Position numbers and translations under genes: made by a program
Assembly: GCF_050908995.1 (NCBI RefSeq)
Contig: NC_135130.1
Location: 11,205,501-11,269,500, forward strand
Length of the DNA stretch: 64,000 nucleotides
Origin: Andrena cerasifolii
Lineage: Eukaryota > Arthropoda > Insecta > Hymenoptera > Andrenidae
Direction of reading: 5' to 3'
Notes under the pieces: model-generated
The model's database searches: none
Told to the model about the DNA's origin: nothing
Seen by the model: only the letters and a program-made list of their open reading frames with translations
Shown: positions 13,080 through 25,516 of the stretch, one piece after another
Layout: the number at the start of each line of letters is the position of its first letter
How positions within the stretch are numbered: the first letter of the stretch is position 1

Positions 13080-16000
13080 TTGCACGAAGTGAATTGTTGC
13101 GTGCAGCGTTTAATTAGTAAAAGGTAAAGAGTGTTGTTGGGGTTGTTGGCACAACCTGGCGCTTCAAAACTGGGCCCTTATCTGCATTCATGCAATGTCG
13201 TTCACGCGCTTGGATAATGCGTTGGATATGAACTAGGTAGGCCTCTAAGTTCCATCTGGTGATCCGCCGCCTCAGAATCCGATGAGAACAGGTGGTCAAA
13301 TACCACACGCATTGATTAATCTTGTGCGACTCGAAATGGAGGCCAACCACCTCCATCAGATTGTCTTTATGGAGTGGCACCCCCCGTCCCGAGGAAACCG
13401 CGAGTTCAAAGAGTTAATCGAACGCCGACAGCGTTCGGGCACAAAGTAGCCCGCATTAAAATTCAATATCCCACTCGCCACTCGGAGCAAAGTATCGAGA
13501 TTAGATCTGCAGGTAACAGTCGAGGCGAGAAACGCCGAGGAGAGCGGCAGTAGCCCGTGGTGCTCGGTGGGATTTAAGGAACGTCAACCGCGGGGACAGT
13601 TTATCGGGTCGGCGCGGCGGCGCGATGAAAGGCGGCGCCTTATCTACGGGGTGTCCCGGGCTTTTATCTACGCGGTAAAGGATTCCCGTGTTCCACGCGA
13701 GATAGATCTTATTTATGCGACCCCTTTCCCGGCTACCGATTAAATCGACGCGCGCGTCCCCGCTCACAGGATCCCGTTTCCATCTTCCTGGAAGGACGGG
13801 AGAAACCCGTACCTCCGGAATCCTGAAATAGATAGGAGGACTCAGGTTCCCTGCAACACCACTAGTGGGCGAATTTGCTCGGCGGATTTGATATTCGCAT
13901 GAAATTTTTTTGGGAACACTCTAACCTCCAGGAAAGGAGCCTTCTGACGACCCTGCATCGTACTGTTCAGCTTAACACCACGCTCGATTCACTTCTTTCT
14001 CTATTGCATCAGCGATTTATGCGAATGCAGTCGGTAAACCGGACAATTTAGTCCATAGACTTTCTAGGAACTTTATCTGTTCGAATGACGACGTTATACT
14101 TCCGCCAATCACTTTCTGACAAGAAAATTGTTCTTTGCGAAGAAACTGCTTAAACGACAGGTAAGCCTGCCCTTCCCAGCAAGTTCTGTTCATTCGTACG
14201 TCTCCCGCCTGGAAATGTGACGCATTGATTCGTCGATACTCGTGTATAAATTCTTCACCAATAGTACAGTACCTGTCTACCATTATTTTTTCATCACCTT
14301 TAGCACCGTTCCTAGCAGATGGCGTATTATCGCGCTATAGAACGCATTAAAAATGGAGGGAGTTGGATAACACTTGACGCGATGACACGTCATTTTCATG
14401 AATTTTCCAGTCGAAGTAGTTGGTGTCGTCAAGTTTGTAAAAACTGAAACGACATCAGAATGTACTAGAAACTAAAAGCCAAGAAGACACGTATATGACA
14501 GAGGTATCATTATCATTACCATTCTGTTTCTTTATTTCCGCCTTCTAGAAACAATTTTTTTTAAACTCAAGAAAAACTTTTCAAAAGCACGTAATCACTT
14601 TTAGTTTGTGCTGTTGACTATCCAAGGTATACGGGACCGTCCCCGCGATATGCAGCATTCATTGTCCGTCATTCGAGCGTTGACGTCATCGGATCATGAA
14701 AATTTATAATTGATCGTGAGCGCTGAGTGAATTATAGCGCGCAGCAGACGCTTGTCATGTGTTGCATTTATCAAGAGCAATTTTAAACGTTCGTTGTCGG
14801 TTAAGTAAAAGCGCGTTGATTCGTGTAAACCACTGGGAATAAATTGTTCATATGGACGTTCATCTGCATACAACGAAACGTTGCGATATTTTCATTTTTC
14901 TGTTATTCGCTGCTCCGCGGTTGCTTCGAATCGCTAGGTACCTTCGATCTGCGCTCGCCTCACCGCCTTTCCAGAGTGCCTTCCAATTACTCTGAATGGA
15001 GGACTCTTAATTGTCGGAATGTCCATATCTCAAACTTTTTCCACACGCGCAGTATCACGAACAGCTAAAATATTCTACACACCACGTGCGCCAGGAACAG
15101 AGCTCGCTCAGCAAAGGGTCCGAGTAGCTAGCCATCCAGGGACAAAAAGGAATCCTCCGCCCCATATTCAAATTCTCGCAGTGGACCAGTCTCGAGGACG
15201 TTCCTCCAAGATCCTGGAACCCCCAACGCGAGCCTCTATCAACCCACCCCCTTCCCCCAATCCACGGAGGGGGGTCCCGGGGTCGATGTATACCTGGCCG
15301 CGACTAGTTAAGGGCCTGCCGCCGCCGCAGCTGAAACTTTGAACAGTTAAAACAAAGCCCTACGGGCCTGCGGGGGCGCGGAGACGAGGGGAGCGAGCGT
15401 TGTCCGGAGGTGAGCTCATCTAAATCACAAATCTCAGCCTCCATCAGCACACCTCCAGCGATAGAGTCCACGGTTAATAACCGTGCCGTCGTCGGTGAGC
15501 ACCTCCCCCAAAGGTTTGAGGAGTGTTGGTGAGCGTCCTCGACTCGTGTTCCACGGCATCGACACGCTCACAGGCTCACCCCGCCGGTGTGTGGGTGCCG
15601 TGGACCCCCCGCGACATGGCGCCAGGGTGCTCCGCCTTCAGGAGTCCCCTTCTGCCCGGCGTGGAACAACGTCGTGCGACCACCTCGGATATTGGCCGCT
15701 GCACCGTGTCGATCGGAATTTGATGGAGCGTTTTAAGGTTACGGTGAAAGTCGTGCTTTGGACCAAGGACTTTAGTCCAGGGGATTTGAAAATTGGATTC
15801 CTCTTGTTGATGCGAGGAGCTGCTGTTTCGGTAACACACGCACTAGAATAATTTCCATTACGATGTCCCAGCAGAAAGCGATCACTTTAGAACACTGTTA
15901 GTACCGGATCAACGGTAACACCGGGCTCATTGCACATGCATTTGCAAATTCGTTGCGGGTACTTATGACTACATTATGCTCGGAATCGGCCATGCAACAG

Positions 16001-18300
16001 GAATTACAAGGGCCGTTATCGAGCGCCACGATGATCCGGCTTATTCCCGACGGAAGTTGCCTTATCATCGCGCATAATTGCAGTGAGAGGCATGCCTGTG
16101 AGCTTTTGGATTTCTCGTAAGAAATTCTAGGCCTTATTCCGAAATTTAGTGAATTCTACTATACGTACAGTTATCCCATCTAAAAACGCCTTCGTCTAGA
16201 CATTGAAATGGACGCCGGATTAGTGCGTGAAAACCCCGTCTAATCCATGGTTTACGAGTGCCTGAGATGCGTGAAATCTCTGGTCCATTAATACGCGCCG
16301 TGGACCGAGGTCATTCATCATTCTCATCTGGCGCCCGTAGATCGACCTGCGGCCGAGGGCTCCGAGAACGGGTGACCGTAGGAGAAAGGAGGACGCTGAT
16401 CCGTGCAGGAAGAGGATCGACGTAGTAAAACGAGAAAGACGAAACGACATCTTTGTTTGGCGAAGCTCATGGTGGCCCGGGTCCGGGGTGCTCGAAGGGA
16501 CGACCCCGTAGATGAGGGGTTTTGGAGGTTAAACAAACATATGATTACCGACTGCCTACAGCTGGCTACATTATATCTGCCTACCAAGGTAACCATCTAT
16601 CCCTCCTCTCCTTCTGGATCCATCATCTCCTGTTGCCCTCACTCACTTGCAAGCGCGCGCGCGCGCTGAAAAAGAGAGAAATCGACGAGGCAGCGAACCG
16701 TGGCCTGCAGGCCACGTAGCACGCCATCATCTTCTCTGGAAGACGAAGAAGCTGTAGGAGAAGGACGGAGAGAGGGTTTCTGGTTTTTCGAGTAGCCGAG
16801 TGAGCCTATTGGGCCACCTTCGATCCGTGGCTGTTTTGTTGTCCAAAGCTTAGGGCCCTTTTGATGGTTTTCGGGCCTTCATTGTGTTCCTGTCGATCCG
16901 CCAAGCTTCCGGGTTCAAGTCTGTTTAGGGATTGATTCATTGTATCCTAGTTGAAAGTTGATTCACTGCGGATAGCTTAATGGAGCATCAGGTATCGCAG
17001 ACGCTAGGCTCGTGTGCGTTCGTTCACAGAGGATCGCCAAACTTCAAGTTCCGTTCCCACAGAACGAACCTCCGTCCGCCGACACATCAAAACAAGTAGC
17101 TGGTGGCAAGCTCGGTGAATCCTCGAGCGCGTCTAACCCATACCTGGCACTTCTTCTTGTCGTTTCTTGCGCGAGTTTCAGGGAGTGGCTGCGAGCCGAG
17201 CAACAGCGGCTTAATTACGCGGATTCCTCGCACAATCGCGGCTGGGAAAGGTGTGCGCGACGAGGCAGCTTCTTTGACGCGCTCACCTCGCTCTTCCGGA
17301 AAGCTCTCTCTGACCAAGCTTTCCCGACCCTTTCCCACCCCTACCCTGTTGCCGCTCTCGAGGAACAGCGCGCGGTTTTCCGTGACGCGCGTCTGAAACG
17401 CGTTGAATGGCAAGTTGGCCGCGATTTCAGCTGAAAGCCGACGAAAACTGACGTCACTGGCTGCCTCTTTCGTGGTCGGGCGAGTAAATCGGCTAGAGGG
17501 TTGAATGTGCCGGCAAATCACCGACTCTCTGTCTCGATCCGACCGAACGGCTTTTCCAAAAAATTTCTGCCAGCTTCAAAACATTAGCTTCGTCTTCTAA
17601 ACGTGGATGCCTCACTGCACATAGCAGAACCGTAACGCAAAAGATGATTGAAAGCATTTTTTGAGTATTTTCATTGTTCCAATTTAAAATAAAGGGGTCT
17701 TGTGAATCCTATATCCTTCAAAAGGGAGAAGCTTGACAAGAACTCTTTAACGAATTTCTTGTTCTCTGAAAGGAGGATCTCCGGTAAAAAGGAAAGAGAG
17801 ACTTTTCAGGAAAATTCTTTGGCTTCTGCTACGAGGAAAAGGATTCTTAGAAAATTTCTTTCATCAGAGTCACAGCAGGACGGATAGAAAGACAGAAGAT
17901 GCGGATGACGGGTAAAGGGATAGGAGGACCTGTTGGAAGGTGGAACTTGAGGAACGGTATACATAACTTTGGAGCAGTCTGGAGATGAGGAGTTTCAGTG
18001 TTTCAAACAGTATTAGCGCCACTTAAATCCCACAAATATCTCACAGAAGTGGCCAACCCATGGAGCAAACAAAAAGCATCCAATTGGGTTCCGCAAAATT
18101 TAATAATAGTCGGGAATCAGTGTGTCTAGCCGGTGGATGGACTGGCGCGTCGGGGCGGCCATATTGAAAAATGAGTTGAAATGATAAAATGCAATCTCGC
18201 GGCCGAAGAAGAGGGGCGGTTAATGGGTCCGCTTCGTCGGGACGGCTTCCTGCTTAACGCCGAGCCACTCGGCCACGTCCGCTCGTTCCCCAATTCGTTC
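13080..18300. other. intronic block, no gene seen
   Basis: A CRE-type palindrome tgacgtca lies near 14681 in an AT-rich stretch (14280-14840). TGGCGCC words occur at 15617 and 16329, a GC dinucleotide run at 16653-16666, an 18-bp perfect palindrome at 16699-16716 and an AAGTGGCGCT word on the minus strand at 18015-18024. The overlapping ORFs at 17012-17521 on opposite strands are GC-rich shadows of each other with no family match. Confidence 0.5.
16699..16716. repeat. 18-bp perfect palindrome
   Basis: cgtggcctgcaggccacg equals its own reverse complement. Confidence 0.9.
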
Positions 18301-18304
18301 TTTC

Positions 18305-18343
18305 CCTTTCTCTCTCTCTCTCTCTCTCCCTCTCTCTCTCTCG

Positions 18344-18374
<31 letters not shown>
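18305..18374. repeat. CT/GA microsatellite
   Basis: A nearly pure tctctc run, interrupted by ccc and by cggtctg. It explains the low-complexity Arg/Glu-rich ORFs on the opposite strand. Confidence 0.95.
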
Positions 18375-21300
18375 GATCAGCCCGCCAATCATAATTTCTA
18401 TCAGAGCCACCTCCGGGTGACGATAGCCAACAATCACTAAATTGCCCGGACGCCTTTTGTCTCCGCTGCTCTCGTCACTCGGCCAATCTTGCCACGCGTT
18501 CCAGTGACCACTTCCACTTCGGTATTCGCCTACATTCACGACATTCAGCTGAGGATGTCTCCCGTGCTTTGGTATGATGTCTGTCAGTTACGTGTTTGCG
18601 CATCATACCGCAGATTAGAAGTAGCTATTGCTCATTTCCCTCTTCAAAGCAAAGCACAGCCAATGAAGGGAAATATGGCTACCAGAAATACAGTAAAACA
18701 AGTTTGTTGCCTGCTTTATATAATGCCTGTGTTTTATAGTAGGCGTCTATAGAGTATTCTTATTTATAGAATGTATCATCCACCAAACAGGATAGGAGAG
18801 CTACCGCTGTTTATTGCACACCTACTGAAGGCAAACATCGCTTTTATAAACTTTGATCGATATAGTCTTCGCTAGTTCCGCAGTGTTGTTTTTCGCAAAA
18901 TTGACCAGCAGACGGCCGACACACAGCACGTCTGGCCTCGGACGCGCGCGCTCCATTCCTCTCTTTCTATCGCCTCCTGCTACTCTCTTTTCGGCCACCT
19001 ACGCCAGCTTCGAACACGCATAAGCGGCGCCTTTGAGCAAATTGAGAACATCGTTGGATTCGGCCAATTACCGAAACATAATGAGGCCCCTTCTGTCCTT
19101 CTGTTTTCCCGCGCGATATAGACGTCTGGCCCGGGGATTTCTACGGGCCCCGGTTTGGCGCCACCCGACTACGAAGAACTCGGTAGTTCGTGGATTTCTG
19201 GCTTCGCGAAAGTCGACTTCTGAAGATTCTACGCATCTGCTGCAAGCCGTCAGCGGGCACTTGCATACAGTGTGCATTGCAGCAGCTTCAACCGCCATTT
19301 CTCGCTGCTGGGGACACCTTTTCGAATACACAATAGTCCAAGTTCTATTTTCTAACATACCTTATGTTTTGTCACTAGGATTAGTTAGTTTTAATAAAAT
19401 CGAGGCCAATGATACGACCCAACAGTCGGCACTGCTAACATGCAGTCTCCGACCATTGGCCTTCGAGACTTTCCAAGAAGTCCAGGCGTCGATTGTTCGG
19501 AAAGGGATTTTCTTTAGGATCCTTCGGATTCCATACGTGGTCTTCATTCCGCGCTCACGGTTACCTTTGTCGGCCATTAGTCGACGCAATAGTGGAACGG
19601 TGATTTTTTAAATTCAATTACAACGACTGCTGTCTTCGCTTACGCCTCGAATAGCGGGCTTGCAGGATCGCTCAGCTTATACATATGAACTTGCATCGAG
19701 CATCAGCTTCATAATAGAGCAGGAACATCCTGAGGGAACCAGTTTCGGTGAATGATCGATTACTCAACGTCCCGAGGAACGCTCGAACACCAAAAATCTC
19801 GGCTGCTCGGCCGATCCTAAAATCAGCGGCATCGTTGGCGGTGCAGCTGTTCCGAATTAGTGCTACCTATAAAAAGGAGGCCGGTTCCCGTCGAAAGCGG
19901 CGAATCGACAAGCGCGGCGTGTCGAGTGGCCTTTAAGAACCTTATCACCTCGGTCGAGGGTGATAATTAGATTTCGCGAACCGCCGTTTCGTCGATTCGT
20001 CGAACCAGCTGTTTGAAGTTTCGCGGCACGACGAACAGCTGGGGGGTTCATTAAGCAGCGCGACTTTTCAATTAATGATCCACCAGTCGCCGGTGCTGCT
20101 GGTATTTTAGGAATATGGGAGCACGAGCGGGGCATTAGGGATTGGTCTTCAGAGCTGATTGGACCTGCTCGGATGAGTAATTTAAAAGGGTAGCTCTCTA
20201 GCTTCAAGCTGGACATTCAACTTTTTCTAACCACGAGTCCAAATTATCAAGATTCCATGCTGACCAGTTTCTTATCCCAAACACAGTTCCTGTACCTCAG
20301 ACCTTCATTCTTAAGCCCCTCAAATAGCCATCAAAAATCGTCAAAGAATTTCAATATCAGGAACATCATGCAAACATTCACGAACTTACAATATACCTAG
20401 ACGGCATGGCACAACGCCCCCCTTAATTGTCCCGCTTGTGCACCCCCTTTGTCGAACACCCGTGGCCACCGTTTACCGGAGGACCGTGGGGACACGGATT
20501 CGTTGATCAGACATCAGAGAGGCCGACGCGCAAACTCCATTAACGGACAGTCGAACGGCAGACGGAGGAAAGGCGACTCCTTGCTGTTTGTCGTTTGAAT
20601 GTTTTAGAACCTCCGCCCGAACCGACTCACTTACTGCCTCCGTGGGAGACGGCAGTGTTTGCACGATAAGTCTCTTTCCTCCTACCGGGTCCTCTGGCGC
20701 TTCCTGGGACCCGCGGACACCTTTTGTGGCACTCCGCGGACGCCTCTGCAAACACGTTTAATTACACACGTCGGTTTCCTGGTTCGTGTCATCCTTTATG
20801 GACTCCTGGCTGTCTACTGTGGGGCAGGGTACACGGACCCAAAATCTGTGATTGTTTTCCGTTGAACCGCGGTTAGTCCATCCGTCCGTGTGACAGTGGG
20901 TCTGCTAGAAGCGTTTGGTTTGGGTTCAGGTACTTTGGAGTACAAAAAGCATTCATGTTTCATGGGCAGTTGATAATAAGACCACCCCAGATTTGGGCTC
21001 CCTGACATCTAGGTATTGAATGTTGTTAGCTGTTCTCGGTAATTGAGTGTTATTAGAAGTTTCTGCTGAAGGGCTTCTGATTGAAAATGCTTGGTGACTC
21101 GTTCGTTGGAAATGTTGGTTGTAGGAGTGCTGGATAGATCAGTTGTCGGTGTTCTGTGTCGCCTCCTCCCTCAACTAACTACTAGAACCTGGAGGTTCCA
21201 AGAGCCAGTGGTACTTAGCGTCCCATCCCTCATCTCCGTTCGTAGTGTCGAAAGCTGAGTTCCAGATACTCCGGCGCTCTTTCATTCACTCGATTACCGA

Positions 21301-22384
21301 ACATTGGGCACAGTCTCTTACGAAAAAACTGGTCGACACGTCAATTACGGGCGCCCGAGCGCGCGCATCGTTACTTCGAGTTATTGAGATAGATTGTGAT
21401 AGAGCGTTGTGAACTTTGAGGTTATCCAGCGCGCCCCCCGGGGTCACGGATACTCGGGGAACGATAAATTCGTGCCACGAAATCCAACGGACAGGAAAAG
21501 AAGAGGAGGGGAATGGAGAAAAAGCCGTGGAAGACGTGTCGACGGGCTCTCGAGGCACCGGGGACACTTAATGCACGCGTCAATTCTCGATATTTGCCCC
21601 TCCTATTTATCTTCTTTACGAGCGGCGACTATCCATATTTACGATTTTTCGGGCGATCCTTCTGGAAACCCGTGGCCCTCACGAAACGGACGCCTTGTAA
21701 CTCTCTGTCAACGCTTTAATTGTTAACGAGCTTGCCTCTTGATTCTCTTTTTTTCCATTCCCTTTTTTTTTTTAAGATAAACGAGCCAAGTGATGATGGC
21801 ACTTTTTGCATTCGAGTGCGGAAGCACTGATCCTTTCCTTTTCTGGACAGAGGTTGTGGCTGCCCTCTTCCCTCCTCGAAATTGTAAATAGCGCTTGCGT
21901 TAATTTCGTCCGCTGGACACGGTTTTCGTTTCTTCGTTGTTTGAAGGGAAAGTTGCGAGGTTATTTTTATAGGTTGTCGAGCACAGTGATAAAGCAACGT
22001 TCTTTTTCGGTTTTCGGGTGCTCTCTGGATTCGGCTTAATCCATTAGTGGCCGCAGCTTTCATTTCTTATTTTATTGCGGACGGTAAGGCTGAAGTGGAG
22101 TCATAGAATGGCCACGTTTCTCAGTGATTGACGTATTTTTATTCACTCGAATACTTTACAAAACAAAGGGAACTTAAAACCATAACTGAAAATCAATGCA
22201 CCAAGTTAGTCAGTGGTCAGTACCTCGACAACCACCGAGGAGAACATTTCTCCGAGGGTTCATTTGTATTCCAAAAAACGCCGGTCGATTACCAGCCACC
22301 GGGGTTGGCCAGGAGTGGGTGGGGGTGGACAAAGCCGGTCTGGAAACGAAGGGGGTGGATCTCATTCGTTCGTAGCATTCAGAT

Positions 22385-22385
22385 C

Positions 22386-22417
<32 letters not shown>

Positions 22418-22418
22418 T
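22385..22418. repeat. CT/GA microsatellite
   Basis: A short tctctc run within pyrimidine-rich DNA (22385-22480). Confidence 0.9.
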
Positions 22419-24347
22419 TTCCTTGCTTGTTTTCCCCCCTTTTCCCAGCTTCTCCCATCTTTCTTCCCTGTCCTTTTTTTTGCGTTTGACCCCGTCACCC
22501 CGTGGAAATCACAGGGTTGCGGCATCTCAGGCGGAAGCCGCTGCTAAGGGTGTCACCATCGCCGCGGCAAGTTAAAAAGTACGCGAAAGAAAGGTCCGAT
22601 AATTGGTTTCAATCAGCACCATTGTTGGTCACTGCGATCGTCGGACTGTCGGGGGTGAGGGTGGCCGGTATTTCGGGCGGAAACTAGGCGGGAAATTGTT
22701 ATGGAGATTGAGCACCGATTAGGGAAGCTGCGCTGCAGAATAATACGATGCTGCTGTCGTTTTTTTTTTAACGGCTCGTCCGCCGAAATTGAATCCTCCT
22801 GCTTTTCAACCGAGCACAAGGAAGAACCGAGGACGTTCACTCTGTTCTATGCAGCTATACGAAGGATTCTTTAAGTTCGAATGCGCTTGTTCTCACGAAT
22901 AGCTTCTGTTTGAGAGCAAGATTTGTATCACGTTCATAAAAGTGTACATGTAAAATGGCCACTGCTCGTTGTGCAACGCGCATTGGCAAACGAGTCCGCG
23001 CGGGTCGTTTATCTTGTTTGTCACCACTGGTGATAAAGACTTTTTTGCGACATTTTATGGTGTTATTTGCTTCAGTATCGAACAAATTTGTAATTGATTA
23101 GCTAATGAGGAAAGTTTGAAAAGAATCGATCCGCCGCGTACACAATGCGAAGTGCAGTCAGATAACTTTGATACGCCGCTCTTTTAATGCTCACCGAGTA
23201 CTAATTGCTCCAGGAAAGTTGATTGTGATTCTGCGTCGCATTTCACTTGTTTACGCGCCGATCTTCTATTTTAGCTCGAGCAGCCACGCCAAGTCTTGAA
23301 TTTAAATTCAGGGACTACAATTTTAATATTTGAAAATTGTAAAAGAACTCCATAAATTCCCAAAGTATTGGTCAATGCTAGAATATGGTCGATATAACCA
23401 TCGGGAAGGTAAATATAACCCCCTTCGACACTTCACGCGTCTATCGGTGTCTCAAACGCCACCCTATCAAATATTCCGAAACGGTTTCGCACAGAAGAGG
23501 AAAATTCTGGTTCCCGCGGTGCATTGGCCGCAATTTCACACTTAACCCCACCCCTGTACAGCTCCCCACGGCATTTTCCATCTTTCTGAGCGTATTTCAA
23601 CGGCAGAGAGACCGGGCTGAGCCATCAAAGAGATTTTTTTCTCCTCCACCACCCCCGCGGGGCCGACGGCGCTTTGTAAGCGGCCGGCTGATTTCCGTTT
23701 AACGTTTTCCTATGCCGGATTTTTTCCTCGTCGTCCCGACTCTCGTGGAAATCGAGCAACATCGCGACGATCACGAGGGGGTGGATTTTCAAAAGATGTC
23801 GCTGGGGATGCTCGCCGATCAGTGCCTCTGCTTTTAGCTTCCTTTGGAGATCGCTTTCTGTCCTCTGTTTCCCCCTTTTTCGCGACGAGGAACCGTTAAT
23901 AACATGGAGGGAACGTGGAAGCGTTAACCCCTTCAGGATTGGGTGTTTTCGTAGTGGTTTATTATTTGAAATGATATGCCGATTAATTGAAGTGGATGAT
24001 TTACGGTCCCGTTCGATCTTTGTCCCTTTCTCGTTTACGGACACGTGGAAGAGTCACAAAGGAGCACTTACATCATATTAATTTTCATGTATTGAAAAGG
24101 GATTACACCAAATCCCGACCATCCTCATTATTAACAATTTCCGCAAGCAATTTACTAATCAACTTATTCAGCAATTTTTGCCTCCGACCAGTTGAGGCAA
24201 ATCGAGTTAATTCAAGTGTTTAAACTCGGCCCCCCAGTAAAACAAATTTTATTTTAAACAATCATAATTAATTACAGCGCCGAGCAACGAAATGTGGCCG
24301 CGCGGAAATGGTTGCAGCAATTAAAGTGAATTGTCACTCGAATAACT

Positions 24348-24372
24348 GGTGCCATTTAGTTCCAATGGCACC
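24348..24372. repeat. 9-bp stem, 7-nt loop hairpin
   Basis: ggtgccatt and aatggcacc are perfect reverse complements around tagttcc, in a TAAT-rich stretch. Confidence 0.8.
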
Positions 24373-25460
24373 CGAACCTGGCGCGAACTTAACAAGCCTG
24401 CCACGAGGCATCGATGGTCATTATGCGATGCGGTCCTGATTCCGGGGCGTCTTCAAATTAACGACGGAATTGCGCAGAAATTCTCGGTCAGAGTGAATCC
24501 CAGTTGAATGGGACCACTGTGCAAGGGTAGATAAGCGTTATCGGTTTAACGCGGTTCTTTGATCATTGAATGAAAGTAAATAGGTACTATCGTCGTCCGT
24601 TAACTTGACACCGGCCTGGTAATTTACGATTAAACCGGGCATCGATATCCTGCTGGGCCTTGAGGACACTGATCGTGGCATATTCCATTTTCAAATATTA
24701 CATCTGACTCTCGCGGATCGAGAGTTGATCGACACAACCTGCGGCTGACCCTATCGCTATTCACGGAGCTAGTGACCCTATTCTGTTCATTATACAGTAA
24801 ACGTTATAATGGGTTCATTGAAATGCGTCTGCTTCGATAGTAAAGGACCGTTTATTTGACCATTAATAGCTGTACTCCTTACGTCTCGCTTGTTTATTGG
24901 TTGGTAGCCTTGGCACAGGGAACTGATAGTTCAAAGATTGCCTGCCGAGCACACACACGAACCCCTTCAAGCCAATTAATCCTTCCAGGCCAAAGATGCA
25001 CATCCGAAATTTCTCAAGAAAAGAAGAACAATGCCAATGTTCCGTGGCGTATAGTCTACTCCGTGCAACCCCCGACACCTTTATCAAGCTCCCATCGCGT
25101 TTTATCGCCAACCATCCCAGCGAAGGCCATCAGGAATTAGGCCGGAGGAAGGAAGGCGAAGAACATCGTTGGAAGCAGTTCCTCCCGGTCGTTCGGGCAT
25201 CGACTCCCGTTTCCATTGGTCGACCGGCTCACGTGCGAGTCAGCCATAATGCCGTGAACCGGATGATGGAAAAGCCACCCTCGATCCGGGCCAATTAGCT
25301 TCCGGCCGAGTAAGTGGCAGAGAAACCCCCGGAGGAACCATTTCTTTCCCTCTCTTCTCCGCCTCCACGACCACGAAATCCTCGGCCACCGTCGACATTC
25401 GCAATTCTAGCCGGCGGAAAATCGAGGCCGTGGAACGAGCAAGCAACGGCGCCTAATTCG

Positions 25461-25516
25461 TTCGGGGAAGATGCGCGAAGAAGCGCGGCCGCGCTCCCAC
25501 GCGCCTCTTCCCCGAA
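25461..25516. repeat. 56-bp imperfect palindrome
   Basis: The sequence runs from ttcggggaag to cttccccgaa and is centred on gcgcggccgcgc. By hand comparison the two 28-base halves pair at 24 positions. It could extrude as a cruciform or fold as a hairpin in RNA. The same symmetry makes the ORFs on both strands look alike. Confidence 0.9.

Larger units (their letters stand above)
18375..25460. other. intronic block, no gene seen
   Basis: The 192-codon ORF at 19033-19611 begins with TTG and is not recognised. A CT repeat lies at 22385-22418. The AT-rich stretch 24220-24370 has many TAAT words (homeodomain-type) and a 9-bp stem hairpin (24348-24372). I see no coding signal. Confidence 0.5.

Noticed and set aside
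16522..16590. frame ending in ISAYQ followed by GTAACC, resembling the TAYQ of the T-box exon
   Set aside because: Only four residues agree and the rest has no T-box similarity.
19033..19611. 192-codon + strand ORF
   Set aside because: Starts at TTG, no recognised motif, an opposite-strand ORF overlaps it.
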